From Amaranthus tricolor (lineage: Eukaryota; Streptophyta; Magnoliopsida; Caryophyllales; Amaranthaceae): 64,000 nucleotides of DNA. The stretch spans positions 1,929,460 through 1,993,459 of the forward strand of contig NC_080049.1 in the NCBI RefSeq assembly GCF_026212465.1. The letters run 5' to 3'. Below, piece after piece: positions 23,505-34,848 of the stretch. The notes under the pieces are model-generated. The model was not told the origin of the DNA and did not search any database. It was given only the letters and a program-made list of their open reading frames with translations. A program made the translations under genes and the position numbers. The first letter of the stretch is position 1. The number at the start of each line of letters is the position of its first letter.

Positions 23505-24035
23505 ATTTGGACGTATGAGTAAAATAATAGTATATATTAATAATTTGCTATTTATTTTGAGAGATGTTTAGAAATACTTGCAAAGATATGAATATTTAAT
23601 GCACAAAATGTGGGTATTTATAAGCATGCATGATTTTGAATATGGACGAGATAATTTCATATTTTTGTGAATAATAGTTAGAGTATAAGACCGTCTCTAT
23701 GGTGAAGTAAAATATTGAACAATACAGACTTGATCGTAACTGCATGTAAAAATAATGGTCAAAGACACTAATATACACGGCCATAATACACGTTTTAGAA
23801 TTCATATAGACTTTGAAAATAATGTCTCCATCATGAAGCTATGGTTTGTGTTTATAGTATGCATGGTTGGAACTTTGTATATTTAGATACTAAATGTATA
23901 CTATATAATTTAATATTAAGCTCCCAATTTTTCAAGGCCCTATACGGTGGAACATATTGAACATGTTTAGAACCTCCCATGGTTGGGCACTTCTTAGATT
24001 GGGAATAATGTGTTGCTCGATGTCTGTAAGATGAA

Positions 24036-24284
24036 TGTTAGAGTATATAACATATCCTGGGGCCTCAACCATTTAATATAACACGTCTGTAAGAAGTCAC
24101 GAGTTTGAATCTCAACCACTCCTCATTAAAGTAGAATATTTAGCGTCAAGTATGAGGAGGGTCTGTGCTGCATCCACACTTCTAGCTCAATGGGCTCTCG
24201 TGTGAGGGGACGTGTTAGAGTATATAAGATATCCTAGGGCCTCAACCATTAGCTTAAGCTTTTGGTTCCGTTGGTTCCTTGACA
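24036..24284 (+). mobile_element. TRIM-like element remnant
   Basis: Two TGTTAGAGTATATAA starts (24036 and 24213) lie in direct orientation, each followed by GATATCC/CATATCC and GGGCCTCAACC. The second is preceded by the purine-rich GTGAGGGGACG (24202-24212), and the short interior contains TGTGCTGCATCCACACTTCT. This is the layout of a miniature LTR element. The first LTR and the primer-binding site are partly lost. The related remnant at 17926 sits at the equivalent end of block 2. Confidence 0.7.
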
Positions 24285-25569
24285 ATAAAGTGTCTATTAT
24301 TATCCACATGTGAGTTTTCCCACATCGAAAATAAAGATAAGTGTATACTATCACTTTATAAACTTGAGGAATAACTCTTATATAATTACGATTTGGTTTC
24401 GTCTAAACTTGATTTTGGTGCATTAGATAGAAACAATCACAAACCCTGTGCTCATTCGAGCAACATGGTGCTCGTTGATTGAGCAGTTGATCGAACAAGC
24501 AACACGTTCTGTGTCGTTTATTTATCCAAACTCGTTCTATTAATCTTTATTTGTTTGATGGAATTCTAATGTTAGAGATTTTATTTATCCAATAATTAGC
24601 TCATTGTAAGGAGATTTACTAGCTATAATACATGGTATTTAGTATGGTTTTATGGGGGTTGCATAGGTGAAAATGTTTTTTACGATCACCTTTAATCCCT
24701 TCATTACAGCTATGGCTAAGTTAGGAGGAAATATACATCCACGTTGAATCATAAAACTCGACTAGGTTTTGGGAAATTTTCCTCCTTTTTTAAAATTTTT
24801 CTAGGTCTATCGACATAGCAATCTTCTTAGTCCTTTTATGATTCCATTAAGGTTAGTTTTCTCTCCTTTTCCTATTAACTTTATATTTTAAAAGACCAAA
24901 GTTTCAAACAAGTGTATAACCAAGTGAAAAATATTATAAAAGTCATAATCTATTTTTAGAGCTATTTTATATTTATTTGAACTAATTTGATATATGGGTT
25001 TATTTTAAACCAAATCAAACCTTTAAAATATAAATATGATAGAGTATAATAATAAGATTTGGACCCATTGACTCATTAAGGACCAATTTGAAACCCTAGG
25101 CCTAATAAATACTACAAGTATGTGTTTGGGATTAGATTTAACCTAATGAATCTAAGAATCCAACTAAGGTAGCTGAATACGCTCTTAATCAAAGCTTCAC
25201 TAGCTCAAACTCGATCTCCTTATATATGCTTATATCTTTAGTTGTCTCATTTTAAACGATACCTAAATGAAGCACTCACTAAGCACCTGCAAAAACATAT
25301 TAAAAAGCCTTTTAACTAACTTCATTCTAACAACTTTTAGTTTATTTAACGAAGAAACAAAATAAAGAACAACTAATTACACACTATTCATCATGAGACC
25401 TTTTGAGATTTGTCCCCATCAATTTAAATTTTTGATTGAGACTTAAATTGGTTCTTTTAGGCCCTAAAAACTTAAGCTAATAACTGAGGCTCAGGATATA
25501 TTATATATTTAATACTTCTACAAGCTACCATTCATAGTGCACTAACAGACCTAGCTCACAAAGGTGCAA
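24285..25569. other. Intergenic, no gene
   Basis: AT-rich. CCCACATCGAAAATAAAGAT near 24331 resembles the transcribed part of some plant LTRs, but I could not find element ends. Nothing else recognised. Confidence 0.45.
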
Positions 25570-25574
25570 CAGAT

Positions 25575-26456
25575 CGAACGAGCACAAATGATAGTAATTT
25601 ACCTAGAATAGAAAGTTCTAATAATCTTGAAGTAACTCAAAATATATAAACATTTGTGGGTTCAATGTGAAAATTGTTATGCATTAAATTATAAGAAATT
25701 GCTTAAGTCAAAAATGGATATTTGTGAACAATGTGGATATCATTTGAAAATTAATAGTTCAGATAGAATCAAACTTCTGATTAACCCGGGTACTTGGAAT
25801 CCTATGGATGAAGATATGTATAGTCTCTATGGATCCTATTGAATTTCATTCAGAGGAGGAAGCTTATAAAGATCGTATATTGATTCTTATCAAACAAAGA
25901 CACGTTTAACTGAAGTTGTTCAAACAGGTATAGGTCAAATAAATGGTATTTCTATAGCAATTGGGGTTATGGATTTTGAGTTTATGGGAGGTGGTATGGG
26001 ATCTGTATTAGGGGGAAAAATCACCCGATTGATTGAATATGCTGCCAATAAAACCCTACCCCTTATTATAGTATGTGCTTCCAGGGGGCACGCATGCAAG
26101 AAGGAAGCTTGAACTTAATGCAAATGGCGAAAATATTGTTTGTTTTATATGATTATCAATCAAATAAAAAGTTATTCTATGTGTCAATCCTTACATTGCC
26201 TACTATTGGTGGGGTGACAGCCAATTTTGGCATGTTGGGGGATATTATTAATGTCGAACCTAATGCCTACATTGCATTTGCGGGTAAAAGAGTAATTAAA
26301 TAAACATTGAATAAGACAGTACCTGAAGGTTCACAAGCAGCCGAATTTTTATTCCATAAAGGTTTATTTGATCCAATTGTACCATGTAATCTTTTAAAAG
26401 GCGTTCTAAGTGTTACTTCTACTGCATGTTTTTTTTCCTTTGAATCAAAATAAAGT
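25575..26456 (+). pseudogene. accD: accD-like plastid pseudogene (acetyl-CoA carboxylase beta subunit)
   Basis: The zinc-finger segment [20 protein letters not shown] then [10 protein letters not shown] is plain at 25654-25740. It is followed by [14 protein letters not shown], then in shifted frames [62 protein letters not shown] and [13 protein letters not shown]. The plastid enzyme subunit would make malonyl-CoA for fatty-acid synthesis. Here an early stop (near 25648), frame changes near 25840 and 26080, and a stop after the GKRVIK block break it. Only the C-terminal half is present. Confidence 0.9.
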
Positions 26457-26979
26457 TGCGGATTAAAGTTTAAAGTCAATTATTTTATTTGTGTCAAATT
26501 TTTTTTATTGGAATCTATCGGAATAAAAGGAAAAACCAGAAAGGAAGAATGGGGTTTTTTCGTTGGCGATATCCTAATTTTTGAATTAAAAAAAAAAAGA
26601 ATTCAAAAATAGCTTTTTTAGATCTTTCAAATTTTTTGTGAATCTTTATTAACAATACCCTTGGATCAAACTATAACGAATTCTTTGTAAATTTAATTTA
26701 TAAGAAATCGTGTATTTTCTTGTAGTAGAAGCAAAATAAAGAAAAAAAAGATGACGAATACTAAAGTAAAGTTGATTATCATATATTATATGTAGAAAGT
26801 GAATTTCTTTTGTAGTTCTACATTCCTTGTACTTCTTATACAGTATATTAATTATATTAATTTTATAGAATTAGAATTCTAATTAATTTATTAATATAAT
26901 AACAATAACATAATAACAACAAAAAATATAACAAAGAGGTACAATTACAATACAATTATAGTAAATCGAGGTAATAGCT

Positions 26980-27081
26980 ATGAACTTTCCCTCTATTTTT
27001 GTGCCTTTAGTTGGCCTAGTATTTTCGGCAATTGCAATGGCATCTTTATTTATTTATGTTCAAAAAAATAAGATTGTTTAG
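26980..27081 (+). pseudogene. psaI: psaI-like plastid sequence, ORF still open
   Basis: A 33-codon frame, [20 protein letters not shown] then [13 protein letters not shown], is a full photosystem I subunit VIII-type protein with its single membrane span; the family is usually about 36 residues, so the N-terminus is slightly short. It lies between accD-like and ycf4-like sequence as in plastomes. Being inside a decayed nuclear copy without a transit peptide, it is unlikely to function; small size alone can explain the lack of stops. Confidence 0.85.
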
Positions 27082-27437
27082 ATTTTCGGGTTCAAATCTC
27101 ATTTTTAAGACTTAGACTTGAATCATAACATAGATGTCTATTTAGTGGAAAGGTATACCGCGCGATTTCTTATGAACACAAACGAAAGAACCCTTACTTT
27201 AAATGTATGTGGAAACATGACGACATAGGAGTACATGTTACTTTTTTGATCTAACTAAATAGGAAAATATAAATAAATATTTACGTAGGATATTTAAATA
27301 GAAAGTGAAACACATCCGACATCAGAATAGGACTAGTTGATTAGAGTTACCTCGGAAACAAGACAGAGTAAGGAAAGTACAATTCATTTGAGGTATTTTT
27401 CAATTCAAATTAAATGTAACCAAATCTAGTATAAATT

Positions 27438-27969
27438 GGCGCTCAGAACTTATATGGATAGAACTTATAACGGGATCTCGAAATATAAGTAATTTCTCTT
27501 GGCCCTTATCCTTTTTTTAGGTTCATTAGGATTCGTATTGGTTGGAATTTCTAGCTATCTTGGTAGGAATTTGCTATTTTTATTTCCCACCCAGCAAATT
27601 CTTTTTTTTCCACAAGGAATTATGATGTCTTTCTATGGGATCATTAGCTCCTAATTATGGTGTACAATTTCGTGGAATGTAGGTAATGGTTATGATCTTT
27701 TCGATAAAAAAGGAATAATATGTAATTTTCGTTGAGGATTCCTAGGAAAAAATCGTCGCATCTTTTTCTGATATCTTATAAAAGATATCCAATCTATTAG
27801 AATAGAACTTAAAGAGGGTATTTCTACTCGTCGTGTTCTTTATCTGGAAATTAGAGGCCAGGGAGCCATTCCCTTGACGCGTACCGATGAAAATATGACT
27901 CCACGAGAAATTGAACAAAAAGCTGCTGAATTGGCCTATTTTTTGCGTGTACCAATTGAAGTATTTTGA
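27438..27969 (+). pseudogene. ycf4: ycf4-like plastid pseudogene
   Basis: Segments of the photosystem I assembly factor are readable in order: [39 protein letters not shown], and the C-terminal part [35 protein letters not shown], stop at 27967-27969. Stops and small indels in the first half (for example near 27480 and 27650) destroy the frame. Confidence 0.85.
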
Positions 27970-28479
27970 AAAAGAAAGCGATTCTGTCACGTATTCATGG
28001 ACAGGCAGGAATTGCTTTGCTTTCATTTTTCACAATTTCAATAGCCGTAAACACTCTTTTTATTTCTTCAGTGGACTCTTTTTTCTAATTCTGTATTCTT
28101 TCGCGAGTCAAAGACTAATTAGCACTATCAAATCACAAAAAAAATCAAAGAAGAGATTCATGGATTTGATACATTGAAATAGAACTCATGTTTGATAAAA
28201 ATTTTAGATCGCAGAACGTGTACCTTTCTAAGTTAGGTCTACTGGTTCATCTAGAGCAGTATCTAGATACTGGTAAATGAACCAACATGACCTGAACTTG
28301 TTGCAACTTATATATAAATCAAAATTATACTTCCTTTTTATATATCATTGAATATTAAATATGAATATATGATGGAAAATATCTATGTTTTTTTATAGAA
28401 AGAAAAAATCTATGTTTTATTATGAAGAATATCATGATTAATATTAATATTATCAACAAATATTTTAATGTTTATTTTG

Positions 28480-28655
28480 TGAGTGTGACATATATACTTA
28501 ATTTACTAACAAATTTATTATATAGTATACCTGATTATTATTTTTTTGCGAGTAAGATACACTGGGTACCGATAATAATGATGATTAACTATAATGATGT
28601 GAGTGTTACATACATACTTAATTCGCGAACGAATTTATTATATAGTATAGATTAA
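28480..28655. repeat. Two-copy direct repeat
   Basis: GTGAGTGTGACATATATACT and about 35 further bases (28480-28535) recur as GTGAGTGTTACATACATACT onward (28600-28655), about 120 bp apart. No gene in the surrounding AT-rich DNA. Confidence 0.75.
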
Positions 28656-29754
28656 TTATCCAATCCCTTTCATCATAATTCTTTAGAGAAGTCCAAAGAG
28701 ATCATTGATGACATTGATAATGATAGTATATGTTCAAGTTGAATATTAAGTATTCTTCTTTTCAAGAAGCTGCATTAAATGCAATTATAGGAATATCAAA
28801 TCACCACTCAATAAAAAATTCACCTATATTTTAACCATGATAAAAGGGAGCAGCTCAGCCATTTCCCTTCCACAATAACTACATTTTATTTCATTAATGA
28901 ATAACCAATGTCATTATTAAATGACTTTCACTAATTTTATTAATAAAAGTACACATTTTTTCGTACCCTCTCCTTGGAGGAGGCATGAATATGATATGTT
29001 CGATATTCTTTTTCATCGGACCCTAACTTATGCGGGATATTAGATTGTTGACTATAACAATGACTAATCTAATTCTTATTAATGATAATAAATAAAATTA
29101 TAAAAATTTTGAGATTAATAATCTATAATTTTATCCATCGTCTTGAAATAAAAATTGAGTTGACTATGTTTTAAACATAATTTTTATACATAATTTTATC
29201 CATCGTCTCAAAATATATCTAAAAAGTGAGTACTATTATAGTCACTTTTTATTAATTTAGACTATAGTTTTACTAAAAAATGAAAGGAGAAAAAAAATAA
29301 AAATATGTATTATTAATATATGGTTACTTTAATTATATAAATTATCACGAGTTAACAAATAATAGACTTTATTTTGATATTATTGACAAAATTTTAAATT
29401 ATTAATTATATCATTTTATCTAAAATTATTTCCAATTGACATAGACCTCAACATTCCATTTGTTTTTATTTTTCGATTTAAATCCACTTTTGCCTTTAGT
29501 AAACGTTTCATTTTTGTCATCAGCTCGATTTCGAATATGTTTTAAATTGAATTTTTTGTCTACATTAGCTATTATATAAATTTACATTCATTTTTAACTC
29601 GAGCATAATCAGAATTAGTTACCAAGATCGTTAAATATCAAATCGTCAAATCTATTTTAATGACTTCTAGCTCTAGTCTCTAGTCTCTAGTCTCACCTAA
29701 CTAACAATTAATTTTGTGTACCATTAAAATTACTACGATCTAATTTTACCCAAA
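28656..29754. other. Intergenic / probable promoter region of wax synthase-like gene
   Basis: About 1.1 kb AT-rich. A short TCTAGTC triplication is at 29669-29692. No core promoter element can be assigned with confidence and no gene is seen. Confidence 0.45.
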
Positions 29755-29847
29755 ATGCGCAAAATCCCCACAGCCGCAGGTTCGTTCCATTTTATCTATG
29801 CTTCAAAATATAAGACCACCAATCACAAAACAAACCGTTCAAATACA

Positions 29848-30888
29848 ATGGAAGAAGAAGCCAAATCATTCCTCAAAACATACTCGCTCATATTTACATC
29901 TCTTTCTTATTCTTATTTCATCGTCTCCAAAATCCCACCTGGAAAATTCAGATTATTTTCTCTCTTACCAATCTTCACTCTATTTACCATTTTACCCTTT
30001 TCTTTCTCCTCTGTTCTTCTTGCAGGAATCACTGCTCTTTTCATCACTTGGCTTGGAAACTTCAAGCTTCTTCTATATGCTTTCAATCATGGCCCTTTAT
30101 CAAATCATCAGCCCATCAAAAATCTATCATTTCTTCAATTTTTACTAATTTCAGCTTTTCCCATCAAAATTAAAGACCCATTTACCCGAATCCAAAAACC
30201 CACTTCCAAATTTTTGCCCTTAAATTTCTGGTCTGAAACCCTAATTTTCTCCATTTTTGTGGGTATTTGTGATTTTTATAAACAAAATTTAAATCATGGG
30301 TTAATTTTTGTGATTTATTGTTGTATGTTGTATTTATTCATTGACATTATTATGAGTGTTAGTAATACAATGGTGGGGTCCATTATGGGTTTTGAGCTAT
30401 TTCCACCGTCAGATGAGCCTTATTTATCATCATCTATCAGTGATTTTTGGGGAAGAAGATGGAACCTCATGGTAACAGATATACTGCGTCACACTGTATA
30501 TAAACCCACAAGGGTATTTTTATCCAATTATATAGGCCGAGATTGGGCATCTGTTATTTCTGTGATAGCGGCGTTTGTGGTATCTGGGCTAATGCATGAG
30601 CTGATTTTTTATTATATGGCACGTGTGAGTCCCTCGTGGGAAGTTACTTGGTTTTTTGTGTTACATGGGCTTTGTGTGGTTTTGGAGTTTTGTTTGAAAA
30701 AGGTTTTGGGCCGGAAATTGGGCCTACATTGGGTTATTACTGGCCCGTTGACTGTTGGGTTTGTGATGGGCACTGGATATTTGTGGTTCTTTCCACCACT
30801 TGTTATGAACAAAGTTGATGTAAGAGCTATTGAGGAGGCTATGACTTTGTATGAGTTTATTATGGGGAAATTAAAAAAAATGTTATAA
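29848..30888 (+). CDS. Wax synthase-like long-chain-alcohol O-fatty-acyltransferase (MBOAT family)
   Basis: An intronless 346-residue protein. I start at MEEEAKSFLKTYSLIF because family members begin M-E-x-E-x-K-S-F; an in-frame Met 93 bases upstream (29755) would add an unsupported polar leader. Plant wax synthase-like proteins are about 340-350 residues and transfer an acyl group from acyl-CoA to a long-chain alcohol in the endoplasmic reticulum. Several hydrophobic spans are visible (about residues 10-30, 36-75, 130-175, 235-285, 298-318). The signature FWGRRWNLMVTDILRHTVY is at 200-218 and the likely catalytic His is 250, in VVSGLMHELIFYY. Typical plant paralogues sit in tandem clusters, but no second copy is seen here. 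No frame lesions; the gene looks functional. Substrate range cannot be told from sequence. Confidence 0.9.
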   Translation: MEEEAKSFLKTYSLIFTSLSYSYFIVSKIPPGKFRLFSLLPIFTLFTILPFSFSSVLLAGITALFITWLGNFKLLLYAFNHGPLSNHQPIKNLSFLQFLLISAFPIKIKDPFTRIQKPTSKFLPLNFWSETLIFSIFVGICDFYKQNLNHGLIFVIYCCMLYLFIDIIMSVSNTMVGSIMGFELFPPSDEPYLSSSISDFWGRRWNLMVTDILRHTVYKPTRVFLSNYIGRDWASVISVIAAFVVSGLMHELIFYYMARVSPSWEVTWFFVLHGLCVVLEFCLKKVLGRKLGLHWVITGPLTVGFVMGTGYLWFFPPLVMNKVDVRAIEEAMTLYEFIMGKLKKML

Positions 30889-31322
30889 TATGAAATTGTA
30901 ATTCTTTTGATATTTCTTAAAATTTTGTAATCAATTTCCATTATATTTTACTTTAAAAATATTGTTTAAAATTTTAACTCGCCTTTTAAAATTTTATTTG
31001 GTTTTATATTTGGTTACTCACTGAAAAACTTTTAAGATTTACTGATCTTCACTAAATCGATGCTTCTTGATTCTTATACATCAATCATCAAAGAATTGAT
31101 TCAACATAATTGTTAATATTGTAAACAAGAAAAATATACTCTAGTTTATCAAAGATCATAAAATTATGGGAAAATAATAACATTGACTTTAAGGGAAAAT
31201 TAAAATGATAATTGTTAATATGTTAATTGTAATATTGAAGAATAAATTATGGTATAAAAATATATTAATGCGTAATTTGATAATAAATTCTTAATTTAAT
31301 ACTATGGTAGGTGATAAAATTT

Positions 31323-31620
31323 AGAAAAATTACCGTGAATAATATAATATTTTGTTAATTTTCCTTCAATATTACCAATTATTGATTAATCATGAATAAT
31401 ACTAACTTAGAGGGGTATTTTTCTAGAATAATACCAACTTTAGTTTATTAGCTAATAGACTAACTTTTTTGTCTTATAATCACCTATAGTTTGATTTTTA
31501 ACACGGTAGGGATTTTCTAGGAAAACACCCCTTTAAGTTGGTATTATTCATAGTTAATCAATAGTTGGTATTATTATAGGGAAATTAACAAAAGATTGTA
31601 TTAGTCACTGGAATTTTTCC
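31323..31620. mobile_element. MULE-type MITE with perfect 9-bp TSD
   Basis: A 298-bp foldback element. The left half (AGAAAAATTACCGTGAATAA, later TTTTGTTAATTTTCC and CATGAATAATACTAACTTAG) is mirrored by the right half for over 100 bp per arm, and ATAAAATTT flanks both sides (31314-31322 and 31621-31629). A 9-bp TSD points to Mutator-type mobilisation. No coding content. Confidence 0.85.
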
Positions 31621-31629
31621 ATAAAATTT

Positions 31630-32500
31630 GCTACATATGACAGGTAATAAAATTAATACTTAATTAAAAATTGAAATTAAATTTTAACAAATTTTCCATT
31701 TTAATTGATTTATATTTTCATTAACAAAATGCAATGATTTTTCAAGATCCAATAATTATAATTTTAATGTATCAATTAGAAATAGTATCTCAAAAAGACC
31801 GTTTCATTTCTATTCATCAATATTACGTACTACTTATAATGATATACTACTAGTATAGAGTTTTTACATGCCATACATTTGGTAATTTTACTATTTTAGA
31901 TAAATTTCCAATTTGGTGTGCATTTGCTACATTTGGGCTAAGGGAGAAGAAAACAGTACAGTAGGTGTATGTGTATTTTTAGAAATTGACTTCTAGAAAG
32001 ACAAATATTGGTAGATAACATTTAATTACTCCTTTTATGTGTATTTTATTCAATAAAACGAGTTGACACTTAGAAGTGTTGCATTTTAAATTGTATGTAG
32101 AAACATAATGTATTTTCCATATATTTTCTACAAAAGTAATATAATATAAAATTGACGCGTTATTTGGTGATAAATTCTAAATTTTATGCTACATTAAATA
32201 ATATAATTAATATTTAAATATTTAGAAGTTTAAAATATATTTTAGTTTACTATTTGAATTTGATTTTATCATTCTTAATTAACACTCAACGGGCGTCGAA
32301 ATTTTTGTTAGAAAAATCAACAAAAATTGAAAAGTATACAAATATAATTATTTTTGTTTGAGGATATGATATAGGTAGGGATTTATTTATTTATTTCTAT
32401 TGATGTTAAAAATTAAACTTTTGTGCTAAAGGTAAAACGAAAAGCATTGAACACCTATAATAATAATAATAATAATAATAATTATAATACTTAGTCACAT
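31630..32500. other. Intergenic, no gene
   Basis: AT-rich, with a short (TAA)n run at 32457-32480. Nothing else recognised. Confidence 0.5.
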
Positions 32501-32504
32501 GTGT

Positions 32505-33260
32505 TTTAATACTACCTTTCAAGTATCTTGGTGTTCCCCAATCCTCTAAACATTTATCATGGCATGATTGTGTTCAGTTAGTGGATAGAATGACAAGTAG
32601 AATCCGTTCATGCCAGGCCACATATCTATCATATATATATATATATATTTCAGTCCTCATGAGTATTTCTTTTTATTGGTGCCAAATTTTTATTCACCCG
32701 ATTTTTTGTTTGTAGATTTTTTTTTAGTTTGGCATCAGTGAGAGTGATAGGCCTGAAAATGTTGAATGGTCAAGGATTTGCAAACCAAAAAAGTTTGGTG
32801 GATTGGCTATTAGAGATCTTGAGCTTTGGAATATCGTGGCTATGGGGTAAACTGGTGTCGCATATTGGTGTTATGCATGAATCGCTTTGAATCAAATGGA
32901 TCCATAGAGTCTATACTAAAGACATGCTTGTGTAAGATTGGCGTTCTGCTGAAGATTTGTTCTATCTGTGGCTTGGAACCGGAAACAACAGAGCACTTAA
33001 TTTTTCTTTGCCACTTTAGTAGTAGTTGCATTCAGAGGGTCATGACTTGAAATTTGTGTCCAAATCAGATCTTTAAGGACCATGAACCATCAGAAATGGA
33101 AGATATCCAAGCAGAAGAAGCAACTGATCTTCTCTACCATTGCATATATGATTTGGAAAGTTCGTAATGAAGCAATTTGGCATGAGTCTGTCTCTTCAGT
33201 AGATAGTCATTGCTAAAGTCCAACAGGACATTAGCCATAGGAGTAATATATATAGGCTTG
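32505..33260 (+). pseudogene. L1-type LINE remnant (RT C-terminus and zf-RVT region)
   Basis: Readable in changing frames: YLGVPQSSKHLSWHDCVQLV then DRMTSRIRS (end of reverse transcriptase), VLMSISFYWCQIFI, RPENVEWSRICKPKKFGGLA then IRDLELWNI, a Cys/His zinc segment CSICGLEPETTEHLIFLCHF near 32960-33020, and a tail resembling STIAYMIWKVRNEAIWHE. The order is that of plant L1 elements. Stops, frameshifts and a (TA)n insertion near 32630 show it is dead. Only the 3' part is present. Confidence 0.8.
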
Positions 33261-33469
33261 CTAATGCTTTTTAATCTTTTCTGCATTTTTGAGATATATT
33301 TACCATTGGTAAGTTTCTGGAAGCGTTTGTTCAGTCGCATAGGAAAAGTGAGGTGAGATACCGTTCTTCGAAGGTGAACCTCATTTTTATACTGATGCAT
33401 GTATAGGACTTAGGTGCCATTCATTGTTTGTAGTGTGTTTGTGGGTGAATTAAATCTTTTTATTGTTCC

Positions 33470-33494
33470 AATATAATAATAATAATAATACCAA

Positions 33495-33527
<33 letters not shown>

Positions 33528-33549
33528 TATTATTATTATTATTATTATG

Positions 33550-33582
<33 letters not shown>

Positions 33583-33583
33583 A
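33470..33583. repeat. (AAT)n-(ATT)n mirrored microsatellite
   Basis: An AAT array runs into an ATT array at about 33525, so the two halves can pair as a hairpin. Long Ile runs in translation are artefacts. Confidence 0.95.
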
Positions 33584-33589
33584 AATGAG

Positions 33590-34180
33590 TATCTATTTCA
33601 TAGCATAAAACTTTACAAAATTTTGATAGGTTGTCGAGCAACAAGTAACCACACACTTTTAAATACAAAAACTTAATTTGTGAAATTAGAGTAATTTAAA
33701 TATTATATACAAAGGCAAAGAGATACAAAATGTATTAGCTATATATTTTCTTAAATGTAGCTATACTTTTTTCATTGTGTATATTTATATTTTAAAGAAT
33801 TTACAAAAATTAATTTTTAATTATAATATAAAAGTTATTATTATTAAACTAAACTTATTAATAATATTAATTAAATAAAATAAATATGAATTAAAAAGAA
33901 AAATAAAAATAATATTAAAAAAAATAGAAAATAGACTCAGTCAAAATTTATTTTATGTTGCCGTTTTTTTAACTTATAAGTGGAGTAATTTTAATTCAAA
34001 ATTTTTTTTTCAAATGAAATTTTAATTCATACATTAAATAAAAAAAAAAATTAATTCATACAAGCCCCTTTTTTTTGTCCGCATCATTAGCAAAAAATTT
34101 ATTTTATGTTGCCGTTATAAAATTACTACTACAAAAATCCAATTCCCTCTTTTCTCATCATCCTCTTCATTCTGTACTTT
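33590..34180. other. Intergenic upstream of TOP1
   Basis: AT-rich with no ORF of interest. A sequence TCTATAAGC at about 34186 could lie near the transcription start of the TOP1 gene; this is inference from position only. Confidence 0.4.
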
Positions 34181-34429
34181 CTCTCTATAAGCAACCTAAC
34201 CTAAAACTGTGAAAGACTCCATTTTTATTATTATATTAATATTAATATAATATAATATTAACATTAATAAATCCCCTTAGAAAAAGCGATTCTTAATTCC
34301 TTTTCTTTTGTTTAATTATCTCCACCAAAAAATGACTAATTGATGTTTTACAACATTCAGATTTACCATTAAACCAAGCAGGATTGGTTTCAATCAGTCA
34401 ATCTACCGTTTATTCTTCTCGAAACTAAG

Positions 34430-34842
34430 GTATCCATCTCCTTGTTCTCACCCTTTACCTGGATTATGTTCTAGGGTTATTTTTATCCTGTTTTATGTTC
34501 AACGAATTTGATGGATTTGTTGTCTTAATGATGAAATTGGGGTAATGGGTTTGTAATAAAACCGAATTAATTTTTTTGGGTAATTGTTATTTGTTGATTC
34601 AGCGGTAGTTTTGTGTTTTATGTTTCGTATGTACCACTTTTTGCTATTATTGTTTCATGGTTTTGAATTCTAGGGTTTGTTTAGGAAGATTGGAAGTTAG
34701 CGAGTAATTTGAATTCTGAATTGTGTTTCTTTTTTTTTTGTTGCATTTTTTTTGTCTGGATTTGTATGTTTTTATTTGAATGAAAGAAGATTATTTCAAG
34801 ACTTGAATTGATGTTATTGGATATGGTGGTTTGCCTACATAG
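34430..34842 (+). other. Probable 5'-UTR intron of TOP1
   Basis: A GTATCC donor after CGAAACTAAG and an ACATAG acceptor lie six bases before the TOP1 start codon at 34849. The sequence between is T-rich and stop-rich, as plant introns are. Leader introns are common in plant housekeeping genes. Not proven without transcripts. Confidence 0.6.
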
Positions 34843-34848
34843 CTGGAA

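Larger units (their letters stand above)
20113..24035. repeat. Segmental duplication block 3
   Basis: The longest copy of the duplicated unit. It combines the dispersed repeat of 1-300, the 6912-7946 segment and the 15609-17925 segment in one run, interrupted only by the solo LTR at 20833-21390. The part around 21820-21840 is the empty target site corresponding to the MULE insertion in block 2. Confidence 0.85.
25570..28230 (+). other. Plastid-derived nuclear insertion (NUPT): accD-psaI-ycf4 and beyond
   Basis: Three plastid genes and the spacers between them occur in the order and orientation universal in land-plant plastomes (accD, psaI, ycf4, then the spacer toward cemA). accD and ycf4 carry stops and frame changes while psaI is open. 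Surrounding DNA is nuclear TE-rich sequence. The borders are approximate. After ycf4 the sequence to about 28230 looks like the ycf4-cemA spacer, but I cannot fix the end. Confidence 0.85.

Noticed and set aside
24331..24370. LTR-like CCCACATCGAAAATAAAGAT word
   Set aside because: No TG..CA ends, TSD, primer site or purine tract could be tied to it.
27742..28026. Minus-strand 94-codon ORF
   Set aside because: Antisense to ycf4-like plastid sequence.
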